From Pachypanchax playfairii (Eukaryota > Chordata > Actinopteri > Cyprinodontiformes > Aplocheilidae): a stretch of DNA of 64,000 nucleotides. The stretch covers positions 330,791-394,790 of the forward strand of contig SSNP01000050.1 in NCBI GenBank assembly GCA_006937955.1. Reading direction: 5' to 3'. Below are positions 27,478 to 38,916 of this stretch, in pieces (position 1 is the stretch's first letter; every line of letters begins with the position of its first letter). The notes beneath the pieces are model-generated. The model was not told the DNA's origin, made no database searches, and worked only from the letters and a program-made list of their open reading frames with translations. Both the position numbers and the translations under genes were made by a program.

Positions 27478-30400
27478 AGAGCGAGACATACATCCATAGT
27501 TGAGTCCCACATCGTGCACCTGGTTCCTATATGTTTGTGGGATGTTTACTCCCGCTAAAGCTGTAAAGATGTATTTCTTTCCTGAAATGACCATCCAGCT
27601 AGCACTGTCATACTGTTATGACAGTTGTGCCTTCAAAATAAAGTGCACTATACGACGGAAGGAGTAAATTAAACTTTGGCTTTTGTAGAGTAAATCTATT
27701 CTAACGTAATAAGGCACCCAGGCCCACAATTCTGTCTGGCAAACAAATCAAGACAAGCTAAAAAAAAGTAAAGCTGACTTATCTCAGGAGTAAAATGAAT
27801 CATAAGGTTACAACTTATAATGCACAAGAGCTAAATGTTCAAGGTGTAGACGAAAGGTTGATATTCAAAGACCCGGTAGTTGTACTTTTTACGGGGACTA
27901 TAAGTTTAGACTAACAAAGATTTCATACTAGACTTTTGATAAAAAAGGGGGAGAACTTGGGCATTTTTTTGGGCATTCTCATTAACTGCTTTTTATTTTG
28001 TAGGTAACCATTTACTATCTCAGGTCAGGCAAATTGAATCTAGATTGGTTTAATTTATCACTTCCAGCTGACTAAAGGTGGAATGCCAGTGTTACATCAC
28101 ATCATTCATTGTGACTGCAGTTTTCCTTGTAATACACTAAATAAAGTTTGCAATAAAACATTTGCATAAAAAAAGTAAACAATTGCAGTTTAGAAGTAGC
28201 ACTACATTTTAAAAATTGGCAAAACCACAAACTTAGATTTTTTTTTTATTTTAAAAGAGGAAGTTTGCATGAACTAATATTTATTTTTTTTTAACAAAAT
28301 GTGAAATATTTGTGTGTTAGGTTACTGAAAGCACACCAGAGATCAGAGAATTGTGTAGAGGGAATTGTAGCTGTGTTAAAATACTATATCTTACAATTAC
28401 ATATTATATGTAGAGTTCCAAAATTAGCTTAGAATGTCCTTTACTATAAGATATAGTTTGTGGTTCACACGCTCCTGAACATGAAACTTTTTTTTTTACT
28501 CCAATCCAAACAGGATATCATGATTCTTAACTTTATCTAGTTATCAGTTAAACATAAGAAAGTGGATTAGGATCCTTTACAGAACTAAAACAAACAAAAA
28601 CCACCATCTGTGACTGAATTTAAAACACACTGAAACTGTGAGATTCAAGGTAAAATGAGTACAATGATAGTTTTCTGTAGAAGTAGAAATTAATGTGTCT
28701 CTTGGAAGTGTTGACATCGTTTAAAACTACTGCCAAAACATATTGATATTCTATGTTAAAGTGACAAGTGAAAGAGTAAAAAATGATGTAAAAGATTAAG
28801 GCCTACTTGTCTGCCATATACAACTGTGACCACTGCCTCACTCTGCATTAAAAATGATCCTGTGAAGTCTGTGCCCTGATAAACATACAGACTCTGGCAA
28901 TGTGTGATACTAGAAGCAAAAGTCACCTTATAAACTAGTGATAAAGTCCACATCAGGAAAAAAAGTCTCTGTAGTGCCAAAAGTCCCAGAATTCCACAGT
29001 GAAAAAAGTAGATTTTTCACTTGCTTTTTGCCTCAGAAATCAATGTTTATTTCTCTTATTAATCTTATGTAAGATTTTTTATTTAAAGTTTCACTGTAAC
29101 AGTTTTCATGAGGTTATGAACCAAATCTTATTAAGTTTGGTCATGAAAACAATGACCAGTGGCCTCAAAAAGAAGAAACTGTTTCTTGTCAATTTATTAA
29201 TATTAATAAAAACAGTAACACCTGGGTGTGTGATACTGGGTTTGGCTCTAAGCAGTACTTCTTGGGAGGAAGGCAGCTTCTATTACAACTTGCATACTCG
29301 TATCTGTGATGCATGCTATTTTTCTTTTTCTGATCAAATGCATCACAAGTTGTAAGAAATGCTGAATTATTTCCCAGAAGAACTGCACAGGGAAAAATCT
29401 GGTCCCACACACCCAATACATCAGGCACTTCTATAGAAATGAGTCATTGTGGGATATTTTAGAAAAAAAAAGTTTACAGAAAGCAAAAAATTGATTGTAA
29501 TATATGAAGCAAAGCAAAAAAGGTTTGAAATGTGTCCTTTAGTTGCCCCCACATTTTGGATGATTAGTTTTTATGTTCAAGAAACTGACTGCAAAGATGC
29601 TTAAAGCAGCCAGGAAAGTTGATTAGAAAAAAAGGTGTACACATTTGCTTATTTCTTATTAAAAAGCAGCTCTTTATTATATATTTCTTCTTTCTTTTTT
29701 TATTAAAAAGTAAAACTTTTATTTACTTTGACTCAATTATGTTGTGAAAAAAGCATTATTATTGAGCATCATTGTTGTAGTTATATACTCTATTGACTGA
29801 AAATGTAAAAATTGATGACATAACCTTTTCTTTTAACTAAATTCCACCAAGACATGATAAGATGTCTATTGTTTGAGTGGATGGTGCTGCTTCTGTTGAT
29901 GAGTGGGAGTTTAGTTTCAGACCTTCTAATAAGAATTAATCTCATTTTCTACTCGTCAAACACCTGTCTCACAAAGGCCCATCTGCTGAGACTTGTCTCA
30001 TTGTTTTGTTTAGTTGCCGTCACATGAAGATGTGTTAGTATCTGTGCTTACATACATGTGTAAACCTTGTTGAGTGTTACCATTCTTTAGATAAATAAAT
30101 GGTGCTCCTTGAGTTGGCAAAGTGAAATTCAATAATTACATTATATTCCCTTTCAGTAAAGCTCTGACAAATTAATCAGATTGCAGACAGATGGAATTAG
30201 TACAAGACAAGATGACAAACTGTGGTTTATTTCTTTGGCCTTGATTGGTTACATTTTTTTTCAGTGGAAATCTAGTATTTTTTGATCAAATGTGTTCTAT
30301 TTGAATAATTGATATTTGATAAACATAGTATATTGAATTTTTTTCCCTAAACAGATATAATTTTCGATTTAGTGGAAAAATAATTTGTTAAATGCCTTCT

Positions 30401-31820
30401 GTCACAATTACAAATCACACATCTGTTCTGTGTTTTTGTGCATATATGTAAATTTTAAAACTCTTGTTCTGATGATTTGGACTTTGTCTCAGCTAAGATT
30501 GTCTATAAAAATGTTGCAAGTATAGCTGTGTTAAATCATATGTTCTTATATTAGTTTGGATTCTGAATAAAGAAAAAGTTGAGTAGGATTGTGAACAGAA
30601 AATATTATTGTGTGGAGTACTAAATGCTTATATTTGTTTTTGATATATTTTACTGTAGGGATTGCTTCTAAAAAATATTTGCTAATAACATCTATCTTAT
30701 GATAATTTCAATATTTTGGTTGCATGACACTTATGAAAAACTCCTGAATGATGACTTATTTAAAATGTCATTCTTCATCTCTTGTGTTAATTGTAATAAT
30801 ATACAGTTTTCTTATATGTTGGATGATTCCAAAATAAATCACTGATGCATCAGAAAAGTTCAGTAACAAATGCCCCACACGTCAACACTCAAGATTTGTT
30901 AATTAATGTCCTAGCAACACAGACCTAACAGGATGATTGGATGAAGGGGGTTTTTCCAGTCTGTTTTTTTTTTTCCTTTTTGCTTGATTTTAAGTTTAAT
31001 TAGATCCAAGACATTGAAAAATGATGACTAAATAACTGTTTTAGATTCTTGATGGGACTGTGGTTGTACAATAAATCCCTAATAACTTTAAACACATAAA
31101 AAAATAACTAATTAAAACTAAAGAAAACAATCAAAAGTTTGGACACAATGTATGCAGTGATGTCTCAGTAGGTCTCATGTTGACTTGTATTTGAGCTCAG
31201 CTTTATACTGTGCACTCTGTGATTGCCAAAATGTCCTATTTTTATTGTTCACAGCTGTTTATTTCAAGAAAGAAAAAACATTGCTATATCTGAAACACAA
31301 TGTGTGGTATATGTATTCAGTTTTTATTGCATGCCAGTTATTTTAGACATGGTGCATTTCCCATTATCTTATCTTCTTGCATTTCTTCAAATCATCTGAG
31401 GGCTCAGAACCTAGTGGAAGAAATCTGTGGTTTCAGTCACTGAACATGTTGTCTGCAACTTTTGCTTACATGACATATTACACAGATTTTACTGTCAAAC
31501 ATAAGAGTATATAGTTCTTCTCTATGTAGTTCATAATGTTATACATATTATTTGTTTTGTTTCAATTAATCTTTCAACTGGTTGATGTGACAAAACCCTC
31601 AGAAGAAGACTGAGGTGATTAGAATGTAAAATATTGGTTGTAAATTCTAACTGAGTTGTTCATTTGCTGTGCTGTAAAAAATTGAGAGCTGTGATATTTT
31701 TATGTAAGTTGTGAAGCACAGGGTATAATATTTTATTTGACCACTGAATTAAAACAGGAGAATTCTGTGGACAGGAGGTGCTGAAGCTAATTGGGAAGAA
31801 ATGTATGTGTGAAATGGCTG
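27475..31820. other. 4.3 kb without recognisable gene or repeat
   Basis: AT-rich DNA with scattered homopolymers. Open frames of 74-118 codons (for example 28999-29355) carry no domain and have the hydrophobic or lysine-rich bias expected of chance frames in AT-rich DNA. Confidence 0.55.
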
Positions 31821-31887
31821 ATTCTATTCTATTCTATTCTATTCTATTCTATTCTATTCTATTCTATTCTATTCTATTCTATTCTAT
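31821..31887. repeat. ATTCT pentanucleotide microsatellite
   Basis: About 13 ATTCT units. The contig right of the 10-N gap begins inside the same array (34459-34509), which marks this repeat as the place where the assembly broke. Confidence 0.97.
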
Positions 31888-32044
31888 ATTGTGTGGTTAT
31901 AATCTCATTTAAAACACTGTGAAAAAAAAACATTTGCTCCATCAAAGATTGTATCTGATTTTTTTTTAGTACCAAAGATAAATTGAATAAATATCCAATC
32001 CGGTTTTCATATGATAATTTTGTTTATTAACATAAAAATGCTAT

Positions 32045-32310
32045 CCAAACCAGCTTTGCCCTGTGTGAAGAAGCAATTAGCCCTCTTTGGTAAATTATGA
32101 ATTAACTGGGGTAACCACCTTTTTGGAAAGCTGAGTTCAAATGTTCCAATCAGGGTCACTTGCCTCAGGTTAGGTCAGGGTCCATGATTCAACTATGAGA
32201 AGGATAATGAGGGAAATGCCATCCATGGGGGATTTACAAGGTAAAACAACAATAACAAAATGCTCACCAAACATAAGGCCTTCCTTAGAAATGCCAAACA
32301 TCATGATCTA
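32045..32310 (+). mobile_element. Decayed Tc1-like 5' fragment
   Basis: The words CCCTGTGTGAAGAAGCAATT, AATTATGAATTAACTGGGGT and TTTTTGGAAAGCTGAGTTCA follow the order of the 5' part of a common fish Tc1 family, as I remember it. Similarity fades after about 32160. No transposase frame and no opposite inverted repeat were found, so it is an old truncated piece. The same fragment recurs at 34667-34932 in the duplicated block. Confidence 0.5.
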
Positions 32311-32418
32311 TAAACCGGAAAATAATCATAAAAAATATTCTGTTGGCTGACAAAAATATTACGTAGCTCACCAACCACCTGAGTTAAAAAAAAAGATATT
32401 TCCAAGCTTTGATAAAAA

Positions 32419-32625
32419 AGGGATCAGACATTATCCACTCTTTCCATCACTATTTGCTATAATTATTGAACTGCTAGCACATTAGCTGTATGTGCTGATG
32501 ATGTCTTATTTTTTCCTGATAAAATGCACACATGTCTCTTCTTGAAACAATAACCTTATCATCCATCTCAGACTACTTAATCTAATAGAGGGAGTCAAAA
32601 GCCCTTCCAATTAAAGGTGGTAAAG
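32419..32625 (+). pseudogene. L1-type LINE reverse transcriptase remnant
   Basis: Three frames together follow the L1 reverse transcriptase order. From 32420: GIRHYPLFPSLFAIIIELLA, matching the family's GTRQGCPLSPLLFAL segment. From 32482: LAVCADDVLFF, the catalytic YADD box with Tyr changed to Cys. From 32538: LLETITLSSISDYLI and, after two stops, ESKALPI, matching the segment ending KSEALPL. Frameshifts and stops show a long-dead copy. The rest of the LINE is not visible. It recurs at 35041-35247. Confidence 0.65.
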
Positions 32626-34448
32626 ATGATTTTGCCCCGAATGAGAAGCTCAATGGCTGTTTGTCATTTTTCGAATAGTGCACATACAATATATATGGAT
32701 CACTTTCAAATTAAATGAATATAAAATGATATTCCATTTAATATTATATTATATTCCAGTCTCCAGTTATATTCCAGTCTCAGTACTCAGTTTTCTCTTA
32801 TGCTACTCTGGAACAATCCTTTCACCCGGCAAGACTAAAAAGCTCTAAATTTTAGTAACTGACATAGCATTAGAGCATATCTCTCAGGGTGACAATTTTA
32901 TAAAATTTTATGTCTTAGTAGATATAAAGATACACAGTGGGTGTTTAGAAAATTTGCTTGTTTCATAAAATAAGCAAAATGTTTGTACCCCTAAAGTATG
33001 AGGCTTTATGTAGTTGAAGTAAAGCTTTCACTTTTGGGCCAGCTTTTGCCACAGCATATATGTCCTCAGGAAAACAAAATTGTAGACCCCCCCACAAAAA
33101 AGAAAAAAAAAAAAAGAAAAACAACATAAAAAGTAATGTCAGTGCCCCAGCCAAACCTGCCTCTGCCTCACAACTGCTGTAACAGGAATGTGGATGCCAT
33201 GCCCTAAATCTTCTCCATATTCACTGCCACCTTCCATATAATTTAATTATATCTGCTCTTTCTTCCTCTTTCCCCTTAGTTTTCTACAAATTTGTCTCAG
33301 ATTAACACTAAGAAATTTTTAATGTGCAAGAGAAGTCTGGCTGGAGATGTGACAGTTGCAAGTCTCAACACTTCCTTTCTTTTGTTGTTATGGTGCAGCA
33401 ATTATGTCGGTAATCAATCTAAAAAAAGAAAAGATACATTTAAAAGAAAATCTACAGAGCCCATATTCCTGTTGGTACAGCTCTGGAAATTAAAAATGCC
33501 ATTATTAATTGTATTTTTTCTCCCAAAATCTTACATTTTGGTAAATTGACTTCTTTAAACAGTGTCCTAAATGTGTCCAGCCAGGGTAAAAGTAGGAGCA
33601 AGTCCCCCAAAGGTCATTTTGTGTTCACAATTTCTGAAAGTGTGGAGTCTGAGCTTTCCAACAATGTTTAACATGTGGAAAACAATTATTTTTAAAGAAG
33701 ATATGAACATTTGAATCCTGGCATCTCCAAAACTATTGAGAAATCAAACCTCGAAGTTTCCAGTGATGGTAACAAAAGCTGCCGTCACTTGCATTACTAA
33801 ACGTAAAACCAATCCCAAGCTAGTTTCTGTGGCTGAGCTAGTTTAGAACAATTCACGTTCAATTCACGTAGCTTTAATTAAGTAAGTTCTGAAATCTACC
33901 CTATGAGAAATTACCTCAGATCATGTCTGACATTCCGTGGTTTCTTTTAGTCCAGGGATTTTGATGAGTGTAATCATCTCTGAAGTACATCTGTTAGCTT
34001 CAAGGTGTCCGGTTATTCTCATGTCTTGACACTCATTTTCTGCTTGTAATAAAGCCATCTGTATGTTCTACATTAACTCTGGACAAAGTTTACAGCTACA
34101 CAACTGAGTCCTGAGGATTTTATTACTTTCTTCTGTAGCGTCTATTGTCAAAGTTACAGATCTTCACCATTTATTTTTCTATGTCGATTAATGTTATATT
34201 ACCAGTAGCTTCTGATATCTTACGTTCCAATTTCTCCACCACTCCTCCATCCGAACCATTGTGATGTTAAGAAGCGTCCTTGTTCCTTAGCAAGCATTCC
34301 CAATGTGTGCTGTAAGCCCTCATTTACACTGGTGGTGCTTAGCGTTTTGCTCGCAAAATCAGTCGCGCATACCTTCCCTCCGAAAACGTTTTAGACGCGT
34401 ATCACTCGTATAAAGCATTCCATCCAGCTGGTCCCAGGAGAGGTGAGT

Positions 34449-34458
34449 NNNNNNNNNN
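34449..34458. other. Assembly gap (10 N)
   Basis: Ten Ns between the two copies of block A. A fixed-size placeholder rather than a measured gap. Confidence 0.99.
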
Positions 34459-34666
34459 TTCTATTCTATTCTATTCTATTCTATTCTATTCTATTCTATT
34501 CTATTCTATATTGTGTGGTTATAATCTCATTTAAAACACTGTGAAAAAAAAACATTTGCTCCATCAAAGATTGTATCTGATTTTTTTTTAGTACCAAAGA
34601 TAAATTGAATAAATATCCAATCCGGTTTTCATATGATAATTTTGTTTATTAACATAAAAATGCTAT

Positions 34667-34932
34667 CCAAACCAGCTTTGCCCTGTGTGAAGAAGCAATT
34701 AGCCCTCTTTGGTAAATTATGAATTAACTGGGGTAACCACCTTTTTGGAAAGCTGAGTTCAAATGTTCCAATCAGGGTCACTTGCCTCAGGTTAGGTCAG
34801 GGTCCATGATTCAACTATGAGAAGGATAATGAGGGAAATGCCATCCATGGGGGATTTACAAGGTAAAACAACAATAACAAAATGCTCACCAAACATAAGG
34901 CCTTCCTTAGAAATGCCAAACATCATGATCTA
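34667..34932 (+). mobile_element. Decayed Tc1-like 5' fragment (second instance)
   Basis: Same sequence as 32045-32310. If the duplication is an assembly artefact, this is the same locus counted twice. Confidence 0.5.
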
Positions 34933-35040
34933 TAAACCGGAAAATAATCATAAAAAATATTCTGTTGGCTGACAAAAATATTACGTAGCTCACCAACCAC
35001 CTGAGTTAAAAAAAAAGATATTTCCAAGCTTTGATAAAAA

Positions 35041-35247
35041 AGGGATCAGACATTATCCACTCTTTCCATCACTATTTGCTATAATTATTGAACTGCTAGC
35101 ACATTAGCTGTATGTGCTGATGATGTCTTATTTTTTCCTGATAAAATGCACACATGTCTCTTCTTGAAACAATAACCTTATCATCCATCTCAGACTACTT
35201 AATCTAATAGAGGGAGTCAAAAGCCCTTCCAATTAAAGGTGGTAAAG
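35041..35247 (+). pseudogene. L1-type RT remnant (second instance)
   Basis: Same sequence as 32419-32625 with the same frameshifts and stops. Two genuine old copies would be expected to differ, so this supports an artefactual duplication. Confidence 0.63.
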
Positions 35248-37070
35248 ATGATTTTGCCCCGAATGAGAAGCTCAATGGCTGTTTGTCATTTTTCGAATAG
35301 TGCACATACAATATATATGGATCACTTTCAAATTAAATGAATATAAAATGATATTCCATTTAATATTATATTATATTCCAGTCTCCAGTTATATTCCAGT
35401 CTCAGTACTCAGTTTTCTCTTATGCTACTCTGGAACAATCCTTTCACCCGGCAAGACTAAAAAGCTCTAAATTTTAGTAACTGACATAGCATTAGAGCAT
35501 ATCTCTCAGGGTGACAATTTTATAAAATTTTATGTCTTAGTAGATATAAAGATACACAGTGGGTGTTTAGAAAATTTGCTTGTTTCATAAAATAAGCAAA
35601 ATGTTTGTACCCCTAAAGTATGAGGCTTTATGTAGTTGAAGTAAAGCTTTCACTTTTGGGCCAGCTTTTGCCACAGCATATATGTCCTCAGGAAAACAAA
35701 ATTGTAGACCCCCCCACAAAAAAGAAAAAAAAAAAAAGAAAAACAACATAAAAAGTAATGTCAGTGCCCCAGCCAAACCTGCCTCTGCCTCACAACTGCT
35801 GTAACAGGAATGTGGATGCCATGCCCTAAATCTTCTCCATATTCACTGCCACCTTCCATATAATTTAATTATATCTGCTCTTTCTTCCTCTTTCCCCTTA
35901 GTTTTCTACAAATTTGTCTCAGATTAACACTAAGAAATTTTTAATGTGCAAGAGAAGTCTGGCTGGAGATGTGACAGTTGCAAGTCTCAACACTTCCTTT
36001 CTTTTGTTGTTATGGTGCAGCAATTATGTCGGTAATCAATCTAAAAAAAGAAAAGATACATTTAAAAGAAAATCTACAGAGCCCATATTCCTGTTGGTAC
36101 AGCTCTGGAAATTAAAAATGCCATTATTAATTGTATTTTTTCTCCCAAAATCTTACATTTTGGTAAATTGACTTCTTTAAACAGTGTCCTAAATGTGTCC
36201 AGCCAGGGTAAAAGTAGGAGCAAGTCCCCCAAAGGTCATTTTGTGTTCACAATTTCTGAAAGTGTGGAGTCTGAGCTTTCCAACAATGTTTAACATGTGG
36301 AAAACAATTATTTTTAAAGAAGATATGAACATTTGAATCCTGGCATCTCCAAAACTATTGAGAAATCAAACCTCGAAGTTTCCAGTGATGGTAACAAAAG
36401 CTGCCGTCACTTGCATTACTAAACGTAAAACCAATCCCAAGCTAGTTTCTGTGGCTGAGCTAGTTTAGAACAATTCACGTTCAATTCACGTAGCTTTAAT
36501 TAAGTAAGTTCTGAAATCTACCCTATGAGAAATTACCTCAGATCATGTCTGACATTCCGTGGTTTCTTTTAGTCCAGGGATTTTGATGAGTGTAATCATC
36601 TCTGAAGTACATCTGTTAGCTTCAAGGTGTCCGGTTATTCTCATGTCTTGACACTCATTTTCTGCTTGTAATAAAGCCATCTGTATGTTCTACATTAACT
36701 CTGGACAAAGTTTACAGCTACACAACTGAGTCCTGAGGATTTTATTACTTTCTTCTGTAGCGTCTATTGTCAAAGTTACAGATCTTCACCATTTATTTTT
36801 CTATGTCGATTAATGTTATATTACCAGTAGCTTCTGATATCTTACGTTCCAATTTCTCCACCACTCCTCCATCCGAACCATTGTGATGTTAAGAAGCGTC
36901 CTTGTTCCTTAGCAAGCATTCCCAATGTGTGCTGTAAGCCCTCATTTACACTGGTGGTGCTTAGCGTTTTGCTCGCAAAATCAGTCGCGCATACCTTCCC
37001 TCCGAAAACGTTTTAGACGCGTATCACTCGTATAAAGCATTCCATCCAGCTGGTCCCAGGAGAGGTGAGT

Positions 37071-38510
37071 ACACACAACAAAAAGCAGGGAGAAAGACGA
37101 CAACATGCATCCATCTATGTGGCTTTTTTTCACACCACCTAGAGACTTCAAACCCATAACAGGTCATGCATTTTTTCATAGTCTTGCAAATGTAAATCTG
37201 CACATATCCTTTTACGGGTAGTTTACATTTCATGAACGCCTGATTTGGCCCGGTGAATGGTTTAATAATCGTACAAGAGCATATTCCTTCCATAAACACA
37301 GTATGTATGTTGCTTGTTGAAGCAGGTTTTCAACGTTACTGTGAAACAAGAGGCAGTAATCAAATTCAAATCTCCCTGTGATCACTAACGTTCAGCAAAT
37401 ATATTTTTAGAGCTTTTTAAAAATCCTATTTTTTGTTTTTGATTTTGCAGCTATCCACTGTTTAGCAGTAATTGGCAGTTGCAAAAGTTATACAGTGTTT
37501 CATAACATATCATCTATTATAAAGTTGCAAACACAAATGTATTCAGATTCTATAATACTGGTTTTATTATTTATCATGATTTCAAGGTTTGTTTACAGCT
37601 TGTGGCTACCAATTAAAAAAAAAAGGAAAACTACTTCTGCAAGAGTGCAAAAAATAAAATATTATCTGACATATGTAAATATTTGGCAGTGTTAGCCTTT
37701 TCTTCAATTTTTTTATCTGACATCATAATTTACAAATCATTGCAATATTTATAGTGACTGAAGTCATTTTTTAAAATTATCTAAGATCTGTTCATACTGT
37801 CAGGACATCAAATTGGGGCCCGTATTAAGATGCTTGAATAAACTTTGTCTCTTCTTAATTTCATGCCGTGCCATATTCATTTTTTATTGCTCATCCATGG
37901 ACAACATGTTTGTGCTGTGAATGAATATGGTCAACGATTAAAAGGTTATAGTCATCAATTGTGGTTAAGAGAAGGATGGTACATGGGAGGATGGAGTGTG
38001 AAATTCTGTTTTAGAAGAAAAATACTGTACAGCAGGAGATGTCAAGGATTTAGGTCAACCCAGATTAAGATAAATTGATCCCTCAAAGAACCAAATCAGT
38101 GTCTTGGTCCCAGCTACAATGCTATTACATTTCACCACATATATTTACAGAAAGGGCCTTCAGTAAACAAACTTGCACTCATCAAGTTCCAGTTAATCCT
38201 TTAATTTTGTCAACCCATTGAAAATTAACAACAGCTGTGTATTTCTTTTCTTTTTCCTTTTCAGATTCAGCTAAAGTGTCTTAGCAGCTTGGTGTCTTGC
38301 TTGAAGGAATTAGTGCTAGAAGCCTCCATATTCAACTCATCCTCCATTTCTTGCATAACTATTTTACAGTACCGATTAACAAGGAATCACTTAATCATGT
38401 ATTACTAATAAGCCTCTTAGTTTACTGTCATGTGCATGATGATGTATGAGACTTGTGAGAGATATCAGAAGCAGATTTGCAAAAGTTTTAAGGCTATGTT
38501 GTACACTTAC
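37071..38510. other. No gene recognised; one strong 3' splice-like site
   Basis: Mostly AT-rich DNA. TTTCTTTTCTTTTTCCTTTTCAG, ending near 38263, is a textbook-looking acceptor, and the frame after it stays open for about 47 codons (IQLKCLSSLV...). No donor or family supports a real exon. Confidence 0.45.
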
Positions 38511-38890
38511 TGAAATGACCCTCTAGAAACCAAAGGACTGTCAACAAGGTCCTCGGAGGCCCATTAAAAGCATGCAAACATGGATCACTCTCCATGGTAT
38601 TTTTTGCAGGAGCATAGCAGATGAAGGTCAGCAGATCAAAGTCTTTTGGCTGACATTCCTTGGAGCCTGATGAGCCCTCTTGGGTTTCATTGATTAGCCA
38701 ATAAGAGACTGGGGCAACGACATTGAACAGATAAAAACAAAGTGACTGGTCTCGCTTCAGATGGAGAAAAGTTATTTTCCCTTCAGCTGTCCCATGAGAT
38801 CTGGGGTTCTCTCCAGCACTGTGACACTTAATCTGACTTTGAGTACTGTCAGTGATCTTCCACTGACATTTCTCAAAGTGGTGCCAAGGC
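38511..38890 (-). CDS. Possible exon of an unrecognised protein (weak)
   Basis: The minus strand is open for 140 codons (38916-38494), the longest open frame in the window. The part from 38890 to 38511 is preceded by an AG (38892-38891, TGGGTGTCAAAG) and followed directly by GTAAGT (38510-38505), a consensus splice donor. The translation has several Cys residues and reads like an extracellular segment: a possible N-glycosylation site in WLINETQEG, then SGSKECQPKDFDLLTFICYA. I recognise no family. No ATG starts the frame, which fits an internal exon or chance. The weak acceptor and lack of neighbouring exons keep confidence low. Confidence 0.25.
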
Positions 38891-38916
38891 CTTTGACACC
38901 CACAAAAACACCACAC

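Larger units (their letters stand above)
31837..34448. repeat. Duplicated block A, first copy (2,612 bp)
   Basis: Reads identically, as far as I can compare, to 34459-37070 at a constant offset of 2,622, including the microsatellite and homopolymer lengths. It ends at AGGTGAGT directly before the 10-N gap. The same word in copy two is followed by unique sequence. The best explanation is that the end of the left contig overlaps the start of the right contig and was not merged. Confidence 0.93.
34459..37070. repeat. Duplicated block A, second copy (2,612 bp)
   Basis: Begins inside the ATTCT array and repeats 31837-34448. Beyond 37070 the sequence continues into unique DNA. It contains the second instances of the Tc1 fragment and the L1 remnant. 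The last 200 bp hold a small CpG-rich patch. Confidence 0.93.

Noticed and set aside
28999..29355. 118-codon plus-strand frame
   Set aside because: Leu/Phe/Lys-rich chance composition without splice or domain support.
32963..36171. Two pairs of identical open frames (32963/35585 minus and 33292/35914 plus), as if a duplicated gene
   Set aside because: They repeat because the assembly block is duplicated, and the frames themselves have no domains.
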